From Chloromonas sp. AAM2 (taxonomy: Eukaryota > Chlorophyta > Chlorophyceae > Chlamydomonadales > Chlamydomonadaceae), in assembly GCA_004335635.1 (NCBI GenBank), contig QAXH01002082.1:1-22976 (forward strand): a stretch of 22,976 bases of DNA. Direction: 5' to 3'. Position 1 is the stretch's first letter; each line of letters starts with the position of its first letter. The position numbers and the translations under genes are program-made. Of this stretch, positions 10,401 to 17,700 are shown piece after piece. The notes below the pieces were generated by a model. The model ran no database searches. It had not been told where the DNA came from and was given only the letters and a program-made list of their open reading frames with translations.

Positions 10401-13400
10401 CCCACATGCATCTGCATGCTGCATGTTTGCGTGCCCACCATGCAATGAGCTTTGGTGCCAACAGTGGCTAGCAGCAGACCCGGCCGTCACTCGGACACCA
10501 CTCAGGCTCACCATCGTCTTGCGCAGCGCCACCAGCATGAAGACACCGATCATAGAGGTGGACAGAATGTACGGAATCAGCTGCAGCAACACCACCACAA
10601 GTGATGATCAGCTGCAGCAACAACACCACAAGTGATGATCAGCTGCGGCAACAACACCACAAGTGATGATCAGCTGCGGCAACAACACCACAAGTGATGA
10701 TCAGCCTACAGGTTGTTTTCCTTCCGCCCTTGCCCTTGCTGAGCAGTCCTCCCGGACTGAAGGCCATGTAGCACACACAAAAGTTTGTGCGGACGAGCAG
10801 TCAAGCCCGACCCCCCTATGACTCCAACCCTTTCAGCAGTAGGAGCACCAGTTCTGATACTGATACTATCACGTTGTGCACGTAATGTTGGTTGTTCGTC
10901 AGTGCAAGGCCCCTACGGGAAACCGGGGAACGACCACACAAGTGATGATCAGCCTACAGATGGGTCCAGCCAAACCCGGCCACAATGGCAATCACTGTCT
11001 TCATATTGCTCAAGTATCAAACTAGTCCCTTGTCTTAATCATCACATCACTGTATCACTAGCAAAACTATTGAAAGGCTGTCCGGCACGGGGCACAATGT
11101 CATGATGGTGTGCGGTGTTCGATTTCAGTGCAATCGCCATCCAAGCTAGTCCACCCTAGGCCTACAATCGCGTTCAACCCTGTGACTGGCGTCCTTGAAG
11201 GCATTACCAACAGCCCCTCCTTCACTCACTCTACCCAATGAGTGATATCTTTTGAGCTTCCTCTATTCAGTCCTGTTCATCCACTCCACTGATTGAATGC
11301 AGGAATTGCTCACTCGTTCAAAGCGTCCCCCATTGACGGACACACATTCTGTGCCACAGCGTCACACATGGTTTGCCAACTCACTCTATTCAGGGACGGT
11401 TCATACACATCCTGGAGTCGGTTTCCAACGGTTTCTTCCCCCAGCAGGTCATATGACTTGTGGTCCATGGCTGTCACATATGAGCCAAAACCGCCAGTGA
11501 ACGCCACGCTGCTGCATGCCGTCACAAACGTCTACGAAGGCAGAGGGAGCACATGTGTGCAACCATCAAATATTCACTATATTGATTACATCAGGGGGCC
11601 TACATGCACCGAGCGCGAACGCTAGCAAGCCATGCAAGAGACGAGGCTGGATACCGTCCTAACCAAATAGTGGTAGCCGCCACCGAGCCGAGCACGATAC
11701 AGAAGTTGGTAGCACGATCTACCAACGCATGCGCCAATGGCACCTGGATTGTAATCATGCAAAGGCCTTGTAAACCTGACGTCCCCGCGACCGTGGACGG
11801 TGGGTGCTTGTGTATCGGTCTGTACCACATGTCATGATACAACACGCTGTTGCTTGCTCAGAGGCCTGTGTGGTGCTTGAGCGGCTGTTGCACGCTACCT
11901 TTGGGCCTTGTCGCAAGTGTTTAAATCCCAGGTAAGGCAGCATATCAACAATAGGATGCGGCACACTCTGACACAAACGCTGAATTTTGCTCTATTAGAT
12001 TCTATCAATAATTCTACTGAATTGTGGGCCATTTTGGGCCATTTTGGGCTCGGTTCTCTTAAATAGAAAACTTTAATGCAATCTATTAGATTCTAATATG
12101 GGCTCTTGGCATTTTAGCCGCCGCACCCTAATTACAACCACCGCCTGTGTGACTCACCTGCACTGCATTGCACTCCTGCAGCCAAACAAAGAACGGCAAA
12201 TACAAACTACTGAGCCATGGTTCATACTGTTTTAAACTGAGCTGTGCATGAGTTTGGGGAACACGAACCAGTCAAAGGGCGTGGAACATACGAAAACCCC
12301 TCTGTCCAAACCAGCAAGCACGGTGTTGAGTGGGTTGGGCCGCCTTGCCAGCTGTATGTGTGGCACAGATGCAGCAAACCTTTCCCAACAAAGCAAAGTC
12401 TGACGTTGGGGGGCTGATGCAGGAACTCCTGTTTATTCAGCCAAAGCAGTGCACCGTGTCCACATCCCAGATGCTGTTCACAGGCATCATACCCACTGCT
12501 GGCACACCTTCCCCTGCACCCCTGCACCCATACCCATTCTCACCAGCTCTCCGATCGTCGGCCCTACCTGTGCTCCGAATGCCGCTGTAGACCACCCCAT
12601 CTTGGTGGCCAGAAGGGTCCAGGCCTTGAGCGAGCAGAAGGCCAGCAGGCCAGCCGCGATGTTGAGGGATGGGATAATGCCGGGGCCCAAGTTCATCTTG
12701 TGGGTCACCTGGGCCAAACAGAAACGGTAGCACGTGATCAGCAGTGTGCCCTGGGTTGCTGTTGTCTTTGTGAGCGCATGTGCATGCGAGCAGGCACATG
12801 AGGGATGTGCCTCAAGTCAAGGTCAATGCCCAAATCGATTGTGTTGTACTTTCATCGTTCAGTGATTCACTGTTGGCATCGGGGACCACTGCTCATAGCA
12901 AGCACGTGGCTCATGTGCCCCACGTGGGCATGGTGTTATGGGTGGTCACGCAAATGCTTCGGTATCCACAGCGCGACTGGGACACATGACATGGCATCAC
13001 CGAGAGCCAATGGTGTGCTTCCTTACCACGCAGAACAGTGCCCCCAGTACGAGCCCCACTGCCAGGCCACGTGCTGTGAGCTGACTGCGCCATGACGGTA
13101 TACGCGCCAGGGCAGACTGCAGGCAACGCATGCGAATGGACACAGCATGGACTATGCAGGGACTATGAATACATGCCCGTTTATGCAAGTCACATGGTTG
13201 ATGCATTGCGTGTGCGTCCTGCTCACGTTATAAACTGCGACAGCTGGCCATCCCTGATTTGACTTGTACGTGTGAGCCATGTCAGGCCAGAACCGATTGC
13301 CCCAGCATGACCATGACGATGGAGGGGCATGCTGTCACCATCTTTGCATCGAGCGCAATTGCATGGGCACATGTGCAAGGAACTTCCATGTCATGTGCCT

Positions 13401-13661
13401 GTGTCTGCATGCGACGTGCATGCAAGGGCACTCCACCTGAAATTCCTGCTCTGCTTCCTCCTCATCAAGCTCAATTTCAAGCTGGGCTTCCGGTGCCTGC
13501 TTGGCCTGGCTTGTGGCTTCCGCATCCGTGAACAGGACAGCATGCTTGCCTCGTTCAAATGCTTGGTGATGCCGCGCATGGGCCTCATGCTCCTCTTCTC
13601 GTATGGCAGCATCTGTGGCATGCATGCACATGAGCTTTGCAGGGTGCTCAACGTGATGCAT
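1342..13661 (-). CDS. YSL: YSL-type metal-chelate transporter (OPT superfamily), 21 exons, 884 aa
   Basis: Polytopic membrane transporter of the Yellow Stripe-Like family, which in plants moves Fe, Cu, Zn or Ni bound to nicotianamine or phytosiderophores; substrate and membrane here are unknown. Exons in transcript order: 13661-13437, 13116-13027, 12708-12568, 12175-12158, 11531-11385, 10580-10512, 9895-9822, 9465-9352, 9136-9024, 8523-8381, 7721-7622, 7392-7319, 6857-6426, 5922-5798, 5218-5151, 4400-4350, 3705-3602, 3297-3172, 2628-2447, 2075-1963, 1487-1342. All introns are GT-AG and the total is 885 codons. Family landmarks in order: GGFGSY (171-176), LTYPSGTA (236-243), GDWYP (359-363), GDGLYN (388-393), GLTDW (645-649), [10 protein letters not shown] (802-811), SGLIVGDG (848-855). 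Plant members have about 670-720 residues; the extra length is a Gly-rich loop (about 412-580) and the N-terminus. Head to head with a kelch-cytochrome b561 gene. The family and exons 2-11 and 14-21 are firm; the start codon and loop exon borders are less so. Confidence 0.95.
1963..2075 (-). CDS. YSL: YSL exon 20 (residues 799-836)
   Basis: Encodes [20 protein letters not shown], the invariant PIPMAMAxPF block, and a helix ending AVWEW. Acceptor AATGTCTAG, donor GTGGGG, phase 1. Confidence 0.94.
2447..2628 (-). CDS. YSL: YSL exon 19 (residues 739-798)
   Basis: Encodes [25 protein letters not shown] and [12 protein letters not shown], equivalent to plant GNPDGPYKAPYAVIFREMA, LPKHC, NLLRDITPPKIS. 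Acceptor GTTGCACAG; donor GTTGGT is a weaker GT site, phase 2. Confidence 0.96.
3172..3297 (-). CDS. YSL: YSL exon 18 (residues 697-738)
   Basis: Encodes [20 protein letters not shown] and helix [12 protein letters not shown], near-identical in layout to plant DFKTGYLTLSSAKSMFVSQL. Acceptor GTTGTCCAG, donor GTGGGA, phase 0. Confidence 0.96.
3602..3705 (-). CDS. YSL: YSL exon 17 (residues 662-696)
   Basis: Encodes [20 protein letters not shown] and a helix ending ACLMQ, matching plant IASIVGTNGGVIAGLAACG...ADLMQ. Acceptor TCTGCTACAG, donor GTGAGA, phase 0. Confidence 0.95.
4350..4400 (-). CDS. YSL: YSL exon 16 (51 nt, residues 645-661), GLTDW motif
   Basis: Small exon encoding [16 protein letters not shown]; with the split Gly645 it forms the invariant GLTDW motif followed by the AKLAIF helix start (plant GKIGLF). 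Acceptor TTGCTTCAG, donor GTGAGT, phase 1 on both sides. Confidence 0.95.
4763..4894. repeat. Hexamer microsatellite (ATCCAC)22 in YSL intron 15
   Basis: 132 bp of 22 uninterrupted ATCCAC units. Every frame is open through it (IH, VD, WM and CG dipeptides), which creates spurious reading frames. It lies inside the 750-bp intron between exons 15 and 16. Confidence 0.97.
5151..5218 (-). CDS. YSL: YSL exon 15 (residues 623-644)
   Basis: Encodes [20 protein letters not shown] then GC, equivalent to plant KWYFVLCSYLIAPGLAF. Acceptor CATCCCTCAG is preceded by a long (TCAC)n tract; donor GTGAGT, phase 1. Confidence 0.95.
5226..5276. repeat. (GAGT)n tract beside the YSL exon 15 acceptor
   Basis: About 12 GAGT/GAGA units. 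On the minus strand they form a CTCA-rich pyrimidine-biased tract ending eight bases before the acceptor CATCCCTCAG, so the microsatellite probably serves as the polypyrimidine tract of intron 14. Confidence 0.85.
5567..5607 (-). repeat. Ghost copy of YSL exon 14 end with its donor
   Basis: 41 bp matching 5788-5828 without gaps (about 34 identical). On the minus strand it still reads [10 protein letters not shown] before a GTGGGG donor, against [10 protein letters not shown] in the real exon. A second, shorter copy is at 5681-5700. No acceptor or remaining exon body is present. Confidence 0.75.
5798..5922 (-). CDS. YSL: YSL exon 14 (residues 581-621)
   Basis: Encodes [17 protein letters not shown] and a helix ending VIPMVYPAV. 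Plant YSLs have KRDEVFLKDRIP...GYVGLAAIS...IPIIFPPLKWY at this place. Acceptor CACCTGCAG, donor GTGGGG, phase 2; the split codon is Arg622. Confidence 0.93.
5936..6008. repeat. Direct repeat pair upstream of YSL exon 14 acceptor
   Basis: Two copies, 43 bp apart, of a roughly 28-bp segment beginning CAAGTAACAGACCAACCG, differing at one or two positions, in intron 13. Confidence 0.85.
6426..6857 (-). CDS. YSL: YSL exon 13 (residues 437-580), Gly/Arg/Ser-rich loop insert
   Basis: 432 nt open in one frame between a strong acceptor (ACCTTTCAG) and a perfect donor (GTGAGT after TTG), both phase 0. The encoded loop has several Ser/Arg runs (PTRRSSSDG) and a long Gly/Ala part ([17 protein letters not shown]). 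The minus strand is strongly purine-rich here. No domain recognised; probably disordered and cytosolic. An internal AG could shorten the exon. Confidence 0.8.
7319..7392 (-). CDS. YSL: YSL exon 12 (residues 412-436), loop
   Basis: Short loop exon ([19 protein letters not shown] then TAPTPK). It is supported by a strong acceptor (TTCTCTTCAG), a GTAGGG donor and exact frame with exons 11 and 13; loop sequence is not conserved in the family, so homology does not help. Confidence 0.75.
7622..7721 (-). CDS. YSL: YSL exon 11 (residues 379-411), GDGLYN motif
   Basis: Encodes [20 protein letters not shown], the conserved ILGDGLYN helix that precedes the large cytosolic loop. Acceptor ATCACGTGCAG, donor GTGCGA, phase 1. 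Confidence 0.95.
7725..7792. repeat. Tandem 34-bp duplication at YSL exon 11 acceptor
   Basis: Two 34-bp copies starting CACGTGATCACATG, nearly identical. The first begins three bases into the intron from the exon 11 acceptor, so the duplicated segment includes the end of the intron's 3' region. Confidence 0.9.
7936..8034. repeat. Degenerate 20-bp tandem repeat in YSL intron 10
   Basis: About five imperfect copies of a unit like AACCAACTGCAACCACTCC, increasingly diverged to the right. Confidence 0.7.
8381..8523 (-). CDS. YSL: YSL exon 10 (residues 331-378), GDWYP motif
   Basis: Encodes [20 protein letters not shown], then GDWYP and FGGLFGYK, collinear with plant CPHIVN...ISWGILWPF...GDWYPADL...GLYGYK. 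Acceptor ATCTTTGCAG, donor GTAAGC. Confidence 0.97.
8542..8660. repeat. 14-bp minisatellite with phased CACGTG boxes, YSL intron 9
   Basis: Unit ACTTCACGTGGGCA. CACGTG occurs at 8556, 8570, 8584, 8598, 8612, 8626 and 8640, exactly 14 bp apart, with degenerate forms at 8542 and 8654. It lies 19 bp from the exon 10 acceptor. CACGTG is the G-box/E-box core bound by plant bZIP and bHLH factors; function here is not shown. Confidence 0.93.
8881..8897 (-). repeat. Ghost fragment of YSL exon 9 end
   Basis: AGATCATTCCTGCTCCA differs by one base from the same stretch at 9024-9040, which is the last coding segment of exon 9 (GAGMI). The donor GT is lost in this copy. Confidence 0.5.
9024..9136 (-). 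CDS. YSL: YSL exon 9 (residues 294-330 plus split codons)
   Basis: Encodes [20 protein letters not shown] and [13 protein letters not shown], matching plant DNFPTLGL...FDFSPTYIGCGLIC. Acceptor CATGTGCAG (phase 2 in), donor GTGAGT (phase 1 out). The first few residues could shift if another nearby AG is used. Confidence 0.92.
9213..9306. repeat. (CAGA)/(CAGG) microsatellite in YSL intron 8
   Basis: About 23 tetranucleotide units, with a CAGG interspersed regularly every third unit in the right half (12-bp higher-order period). Confidence 0.95.
9352..9465 (-). CDS. YSL: YSL exon 8 (residues 256-292)
   Basis: Encodes GAKTAGAQL...[10 protein letters not shown], equivalent to the family CFKWFFSG helix. 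Acceptor GTTTTTCAG, donor GTGTGA, phase 2. The Cys-containing tail (TACSFC) replaces the plant ACGFDNFP lead-in and may form part of an extramembrane loop. Confidence 0.93.
9822..9895 (-). CDS. YSL: YSL exon 7 (residues 231-254 plus part of 255), LTYPSGTA signature
   Basis: Encodes [20 protein letters not shown], the hallmark (D)[11 protein letters not shown] motif of YSL transporters. Acceptor GTGCATGCAG is the first unit of a 29-bp tandem repeat. Donor GTGCGA, phase 2; the split codon forms Arg255 with exon 8. Confidence 0.96.
9893..10072. repeat. 29-bp minisatellite carrying the YSL exon 7 splice acceptor
   Basis: Unit GATCTGCATGCACATGAC + GCATAGTTAAT type; full-unit starts at 9893, 9922, 9951, 10002, 10031, 10060 plus a truncated one near 9977. 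On the minus strand each full unit contains GTGCATGCAG|ATC, the true acceptor plus first exon codon. Units are contiguous, with no unique spacers. Confidence 0.93.
10512..10580 (-). CDS. YSL: YSL exon 6 (residues 208-230)
   Basis: Encodes a membrane helix ending VALRKTM, equivalent to the family LVPLRKVM. The 23 residues join exons 5 and 7 with no gap against plant YSL spacing. Acceptor GTTGCTGCAG sits inside a 31-bp minisatellite; donor GTGAGC; phase 0. Confidence 0.93.
10578..10711. repeat. 31-bp minisatellite carrying the YSL exon 6 splice acceptor
   Basis: Units begin at 10578, 10609, 10640, 10671 and (degenerate) 10702. On the minus strand each of the first four ends GTTGCTGCAG or GTTGCCGCAG followed by CTGAT, the same five bases that open exon 6. 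A further fragment of the unit is found near 10937-10959. Confidence 0.93.
11385..11531 (-). CDS. YSL: YSL exon 5 (residues 159-207)
   Basis: Encodes [18 protein letters not shown], matching the family ACYGLAFSGGFGSY block, then a loop ending YEPSLNR. Acceptor CCTTCGTAG, donor GTGAGT, phase 0 on both sides. Confidence 0.97.
11990..12097. repeat. Short repeats in YSL intron 4
   Basis: TCTATTAGATTCTA occurs near 11992 and again near 12083, flanking an AT-rich stretch with the tandem GGGCCATTTT pair (about 12027-12046). No gene is seen in this intron. Confidence 0.6.
12158..12175 (-). CDS. YSL: YSL exon 4: 18-nt microexon (ECNAVQ)
   Basis: Six codons, GAG TGC AAT GCA GTG CAG, lie between a perfect GGCTGCAG acceptor and a perfect GTGAGT donor on the minus strand. 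Exon 3 ends and exon 5 begins in phase 0, and plant YSLs have six residues at exactly this point (ENTVIQ type, from family knowledge). Position, length, phase and sequence all agree. It is too short for most gene finders. Confidence 0.9.
12568..12708 (-). CDS. YSL: YSL exon 3 (residues 106-152)
   Basis: Encodes [20 protein letters not shown] and the following helix, among the most conserved YSL segments (plants have a THKLNLT...IPSLN form). Acceptor TTGGCCCAG, donor GTAGGG, phase 0. It ends AAFGAQ, so six family-conserved residues are missing before exon 5; microexon 4 supplies them. Confidence 0.97.
13027..13116 (-). CDS. YSL: YSL exon 2 (residues 76-105), first membrane helix
   Basis: Encodes [13 protein letters not shown] followed by a hydrophobic helix ending LGALFCV, the family's pre-helix proline/tryptophan motif and first transmembrane segment. 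Acceptor TGCCTGCAG, donor GTAAGG, both phase 0. Confidence 0.94.
13437..13661 (-). CDS. YSL: YSL exon 1 (residues 1-75), acidic N-terminus
   Basis: Proposed first coding exon. It opens with ATG directly after an in-frame TGA, and ends GAA TTT CAG before a GTGGAG donor, phase 0. Residues 58-75 are strongly acidic ([11 protein letters not shown]), like the charged cytosolic N-terminus of plant YSLs. Further in-frame Met codons at residues 11 and 13 are alternatives, and a 5' UTR intron could place the start elsewhere. Confidence 0.6.
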
Positions 13662-14674
13662 TCACTGGTGAACGTGGTTGACACCGTGGAGCCACATGAA
13701 GGCATGTTATCAGTGGGCCAGCAGACATCATGTTCTGCTCTAGCCTAGGCCAAAACCTGGTAGCAGTGATGAGCAAGCGCACCAAGCAAGCACTGAGCTG
13801 AGCTGCTGACGCTGCCAAGAACCCTATGCGCGTCGTTCGGTCAGACAATGTTACCTGCTGCTAGCTCTTCAGCTATAAGCTCTGCTGGATTGAGAGGCAA
13901 TCTCTCCATCCGAGCCTCCGAGCGCGATTCAAGGGTTTGAAGATGCGAGTTGGCAGTAGCAAGTCTTCCTGTGAAAATGAGCATGCGTTACGCAAACGCA
14001 ATGCTGTGTATAGATCTAGATACTAGGCAATGGCACGGGAAGGGTGCATGCTAGGGTTCAGGTAGCCCACAGTTTTCCGGGCGTTTGTCGTCCAAGTTTC
14101 CCTGTTAGCCAACGATGAATACAACTCCCTCTGCACTATCTGACCGATCATGAACAGGCCCAACAGCAGCTGCCACGAAGTTCGCGGATCTCGGGCCCAA
14201 CCGCAGATGAAAAACGATTAATTTGGTTCCGCAACTGCCGTCCCGCTTATCGCAAAGGCACCTCAACCGTTCGGTAATCAGTGAGCGCACTCATCGCCTC
14301 CCACTCTCGCAACCGGTTGCGGACAAAACACGCCGGTAGCCCGGTAGCCTGCGCGGACGTTCGGCGCTCTACGCGCAGCTCAGTGGTTAGTCAATGAGAG
14401 AAATGCGCGCTGTGTACGCATTAATGACCGTCAGCAGGCCTGCGCACTCCTTAGATGGAAATTGAAAGCCCAGGCCAGTGTGCATCAGCAATGCTTTGTG
14501 GCACATTTCGCTCTACTACAGACTCCATTATTACCTTGCAAATGCATGTGGTTTGTGCTCCCGAGGCTGGCGGTTTGTCCTTTGAAGCCTGCTCACAGCA
14601 TCCCATTCATAGAAGAGCCATCCTTTCGCGTGATTCTGCAGGTACGCTGACAGTCACTGGTCAAAGGTTATAAG
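13662..14674. promoter_or_regulatory. Shared divergent intergenic region, candidate bidirectional promoter
   Basis: 1,013 bp separate the two start codons. No coding exon could be supported here. The central part (about 14280-14400) is richer in CpG than the surroundings and has a 14-bp palindrome (14308-14321) and an adjacent tandem CCGGTAGC pair (14333-14348). It must hold both 5' UTRs; no TATA box or start site could be placed with confidence. A YSL 5' UTR intron is possible at its left end. Confidence 0.6.
14308..14321. promoter_or_regulatory. Perfect 14-bp palindrome in the divergent promoter
   Basis: CGCAACCGGTTGCG is self-complementary over its full length and lies near the middle of the shared upstream region. 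It has the form of a site for a dimeric DNA-binding protein; no known factor is assigned. Confidence 0.35.
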
Positions 14675-14788
14675 ATGGGGCATCGCCGCTTCCTGTTGCC
14701 TGCCCTGCTGGCATGTCTGCTAGCCAGTGCCAACGCGCAATCTGCCACATTTCAGTGGCAGAGGATTACTCCAGCCAGCGCCGTCATT
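14675..14788 (+). CDS. Kelch-b561 exon 1 (residues 1-38), signal peptide
   Basis: ATG opens MGHRR, a hydrophobic core LLPALLACLLA and a SANA|Q cleavage site, then QWQRITPAS of the mature N-terminus. Donor GTGAGT, phase 0. No earlier in-frame Met fits a signal peptide better. Confidence 0.9.
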
Positions 14789-17700
14789 GTGAGTAGAACG
14801 AACCTTTTTGTCGTCTCACGTTGGTCCAGCCACCGATTACGTGTAGCATGCTTGCCGAGATTGGAAGTACTTGCAAGATTCCGAGCTCCGCGCCTGCGCG
14901 AACCAGATTGCAGATCCTGATACGGACTTCAAATTTGGCCAGTCTGACTGACCAGTCTGACTAACGCAACTGCATCTGCCTTTGTGCTTCCTCATCATGA
15001 TCGCACACATATTTGTTGACATGATTCTATCCACTCCATACTCGGCCACAAACACCTGCCAACTCAGCCGTGCATGTCTGACAGTCTACACATGTAGATA
15101 CAACTGCGAGGACCCACTACTCCCTCTAGCTCTCTCTTTATGCTTGCCCCAGGTCCCTCCGTGCTTCCTGTTCCCTCGCATGCTGTGTCACTCTCTCTTA
15201 CATTTCCCTTCACGTGCAGCCTGCTCCTCGCAGCAGCTCTGCCCTTGTGTACACTCCTAAGGCCAGGCAGCTGGTCATGTTCGGGGGTGGTGGATTCAAT
15301 GACGTCTGGACCTTTGACCTTGCCACCAGCCTGTGGGCACAGGTAGGAAGAAACATGCATAGGTTGCCTAGAATCTGTTCAATTTTGTAGCGGCACCAAA
15401 ACAGCCCAGCTCGCAGATTGGCCACTCTGGTGTAAGAGTTGCTGTACGTCCTATCCTTATCACACTCCCATACGCCTCCCACTACCTGCATGCTTTCCCG
15501 TCCTCAGTTCACGTTGATTGTCTGGTGTTCAAATCATACAATCTGCAATCAGGCCTTATCGTTCCGAATTCGCTTTAATCAGGTGCCCACCCCTGGCGTG
15601 GCGCCTTCCCCGAGGGCTGACTTTTCCTATGGCCTGTACACAGCCCCTGCAAACGGTTCTGAAGTCCTGATGGTTGCACATGGCACTGCAGGGGGTGCCA
15701 ACATCAACTCAGAGGTGAGCACAATAATGATATAGGATTGGGGTCATGGGCAGAGGTTTTTTGAAAGTCAACCTTACTCCTGACCCTGTACGAACTCTAT
15801 GCTTGCAATGGAAATTACTTGTTTGCCTGTTCTATTTGCATCACCCAACAAAGTAGCAGTAAAGCACACGAACGGCTAGCACTCTTGAGCCTGCCAGGGA
15901 AAGGAAGAACCAAGATCGTGAGGAAAAATAGGAGAGACAGAACACGCTGATAAGAAAGGACCAAGAGCTGAGTGGTGTTGTCCCCTTTTCGTTGCAGGTG
16001 TGGGGCTTTTCCCTGGACACCCGGACGTGGCAACAGTTTCAGCTGCAAGGCGACGATAGGCCGCAGGGCCGGTACGGCCAAGCCTTTGGCTTATTCCCAG
16101 GTGGGCACACGACAAGGAACCGGAGGTGAAGTGTGGATTTGAATAAAATCTTGATGATATAGATAAGCGCAGTTTTTGTACCTGTTTTCAGTCCCATGTC
16201 TTCGAACGAATAGCTAGACGTTGCTTGATGCATGCTAAGTAGCTCCGCAGCTGAGCATCTGGTGTAAAAAGCAAGCGAGCCTATGCGGCTGTTTGGTGAC
16301 CCTCGTCATAATCGGCATACATTACTGGTACCCAAACGTCTCAATCAGAGCAGTTGCATGGCATAATGGCGCAATTGCTATCTATACATCCCTATCATGC
16401 CTGCCATTTGCCTTCAGGTACCAGCTGGTTCCTCATGTCACATGGCTTCGGTAAGAGCCACCGCCTGTCCGACGTGCATGCGTTCAGCGTACCCAACTCT
16501 GCATGGCAGCAGGTAATGGAAGAAGGCACAACCACTTTGCTTGCTGCTGTCAATCTGTGTTTGTTGCATGTCCTCCATGACTTGCACCTCGACCACCTTG
16601 ATCATCTTGATCACGTTGATCTCGCTGGCCTGCTCACCCGGTTTGTTGTGATGCTCAGGGTGGTGTCCACCCCATTCTGTGTCATGGCGGCAGCTTCCCT
16701 GATGTCAACAGATGCGCTGCTTGCCATGAGCAACTGCATGTGGGCAGCCTGCAGGGTGGTTTCTTGGAGGACAAAATCCAGTGCTGTGACTGCGCGGTCC
16801 GTTCACTTGCTGAATCTGCTCATCCCGTGCAGTTGTTTGGGTAACAATGAGCCTGCATATCATGCTTTCTGGTTCTGATCCTGATACAAACATATATGTG
16901 CAGGTGTCCAAGGGCAATGATGAGTACACGCCCACCAAGCCGCACCCGCGCTGCCTGGTGGGCAGTGCCATGGCGGGGCCGCAGAGGATGGTGCTGTACG
17001 GGGGATGCCTGCAGGTGAGGGCATGGGTCACATGTCACATAGGGTGGTAGTGAATGATTTTTTCTGTTACTCGGGCCTTTAGTTGTCCCTTCTGGGGTGG
17101 TTGTGTTATGGCTCAACGTTAGTGCCAGGATAAGAACGAAGCAGTTAGATTAGAACGAAGCGTACGCTCACTCATAGGCTGGTGATTGCATGTATGCATC
17201 AATGGGGTTGCACGGAATGGTGTCTGCATGTGTGCCAAACCACGTTTTCGTCCGTTACAGAACGGTTTCACCGGCGGCCCCTGCCCCGCACGTGACGCCT
17301 GGATCCTCGACTTTGAGGGAGGTGGTTTGGACCCTTCAGTTGCCCCGCACAGCCCCACGTGGAGCCATGTGGGCGAGGGACCCAGCCCCCGGACATACGC
17401 GGCCATGGCCCGCCTGCCCGCTAGCATGGGCCTGGGCACGGGACTGGTGCTGCTGTTCGGGGGAACGGAAGAAACCAAGTCGGTGAGGCGGGGAACTAAG
17501 GTGGTAAAAAGGAGGGGAAACTCGTAGCGTGAGGGCCAAAAACAAGTTTGCCAGTGCTGAGACAATTCCTGGGAGTAACACTGGAACCGGTGTTGTAAGT
17601 TCCCGTTGTGGGAAGCCAGTGTCAGCCTGGGGTCGCAATTTGCCGAGCATGGTTCTCACAGGAACTGTGGCCACCCAGTGACTGTGTGTGTCAGGCAAAC

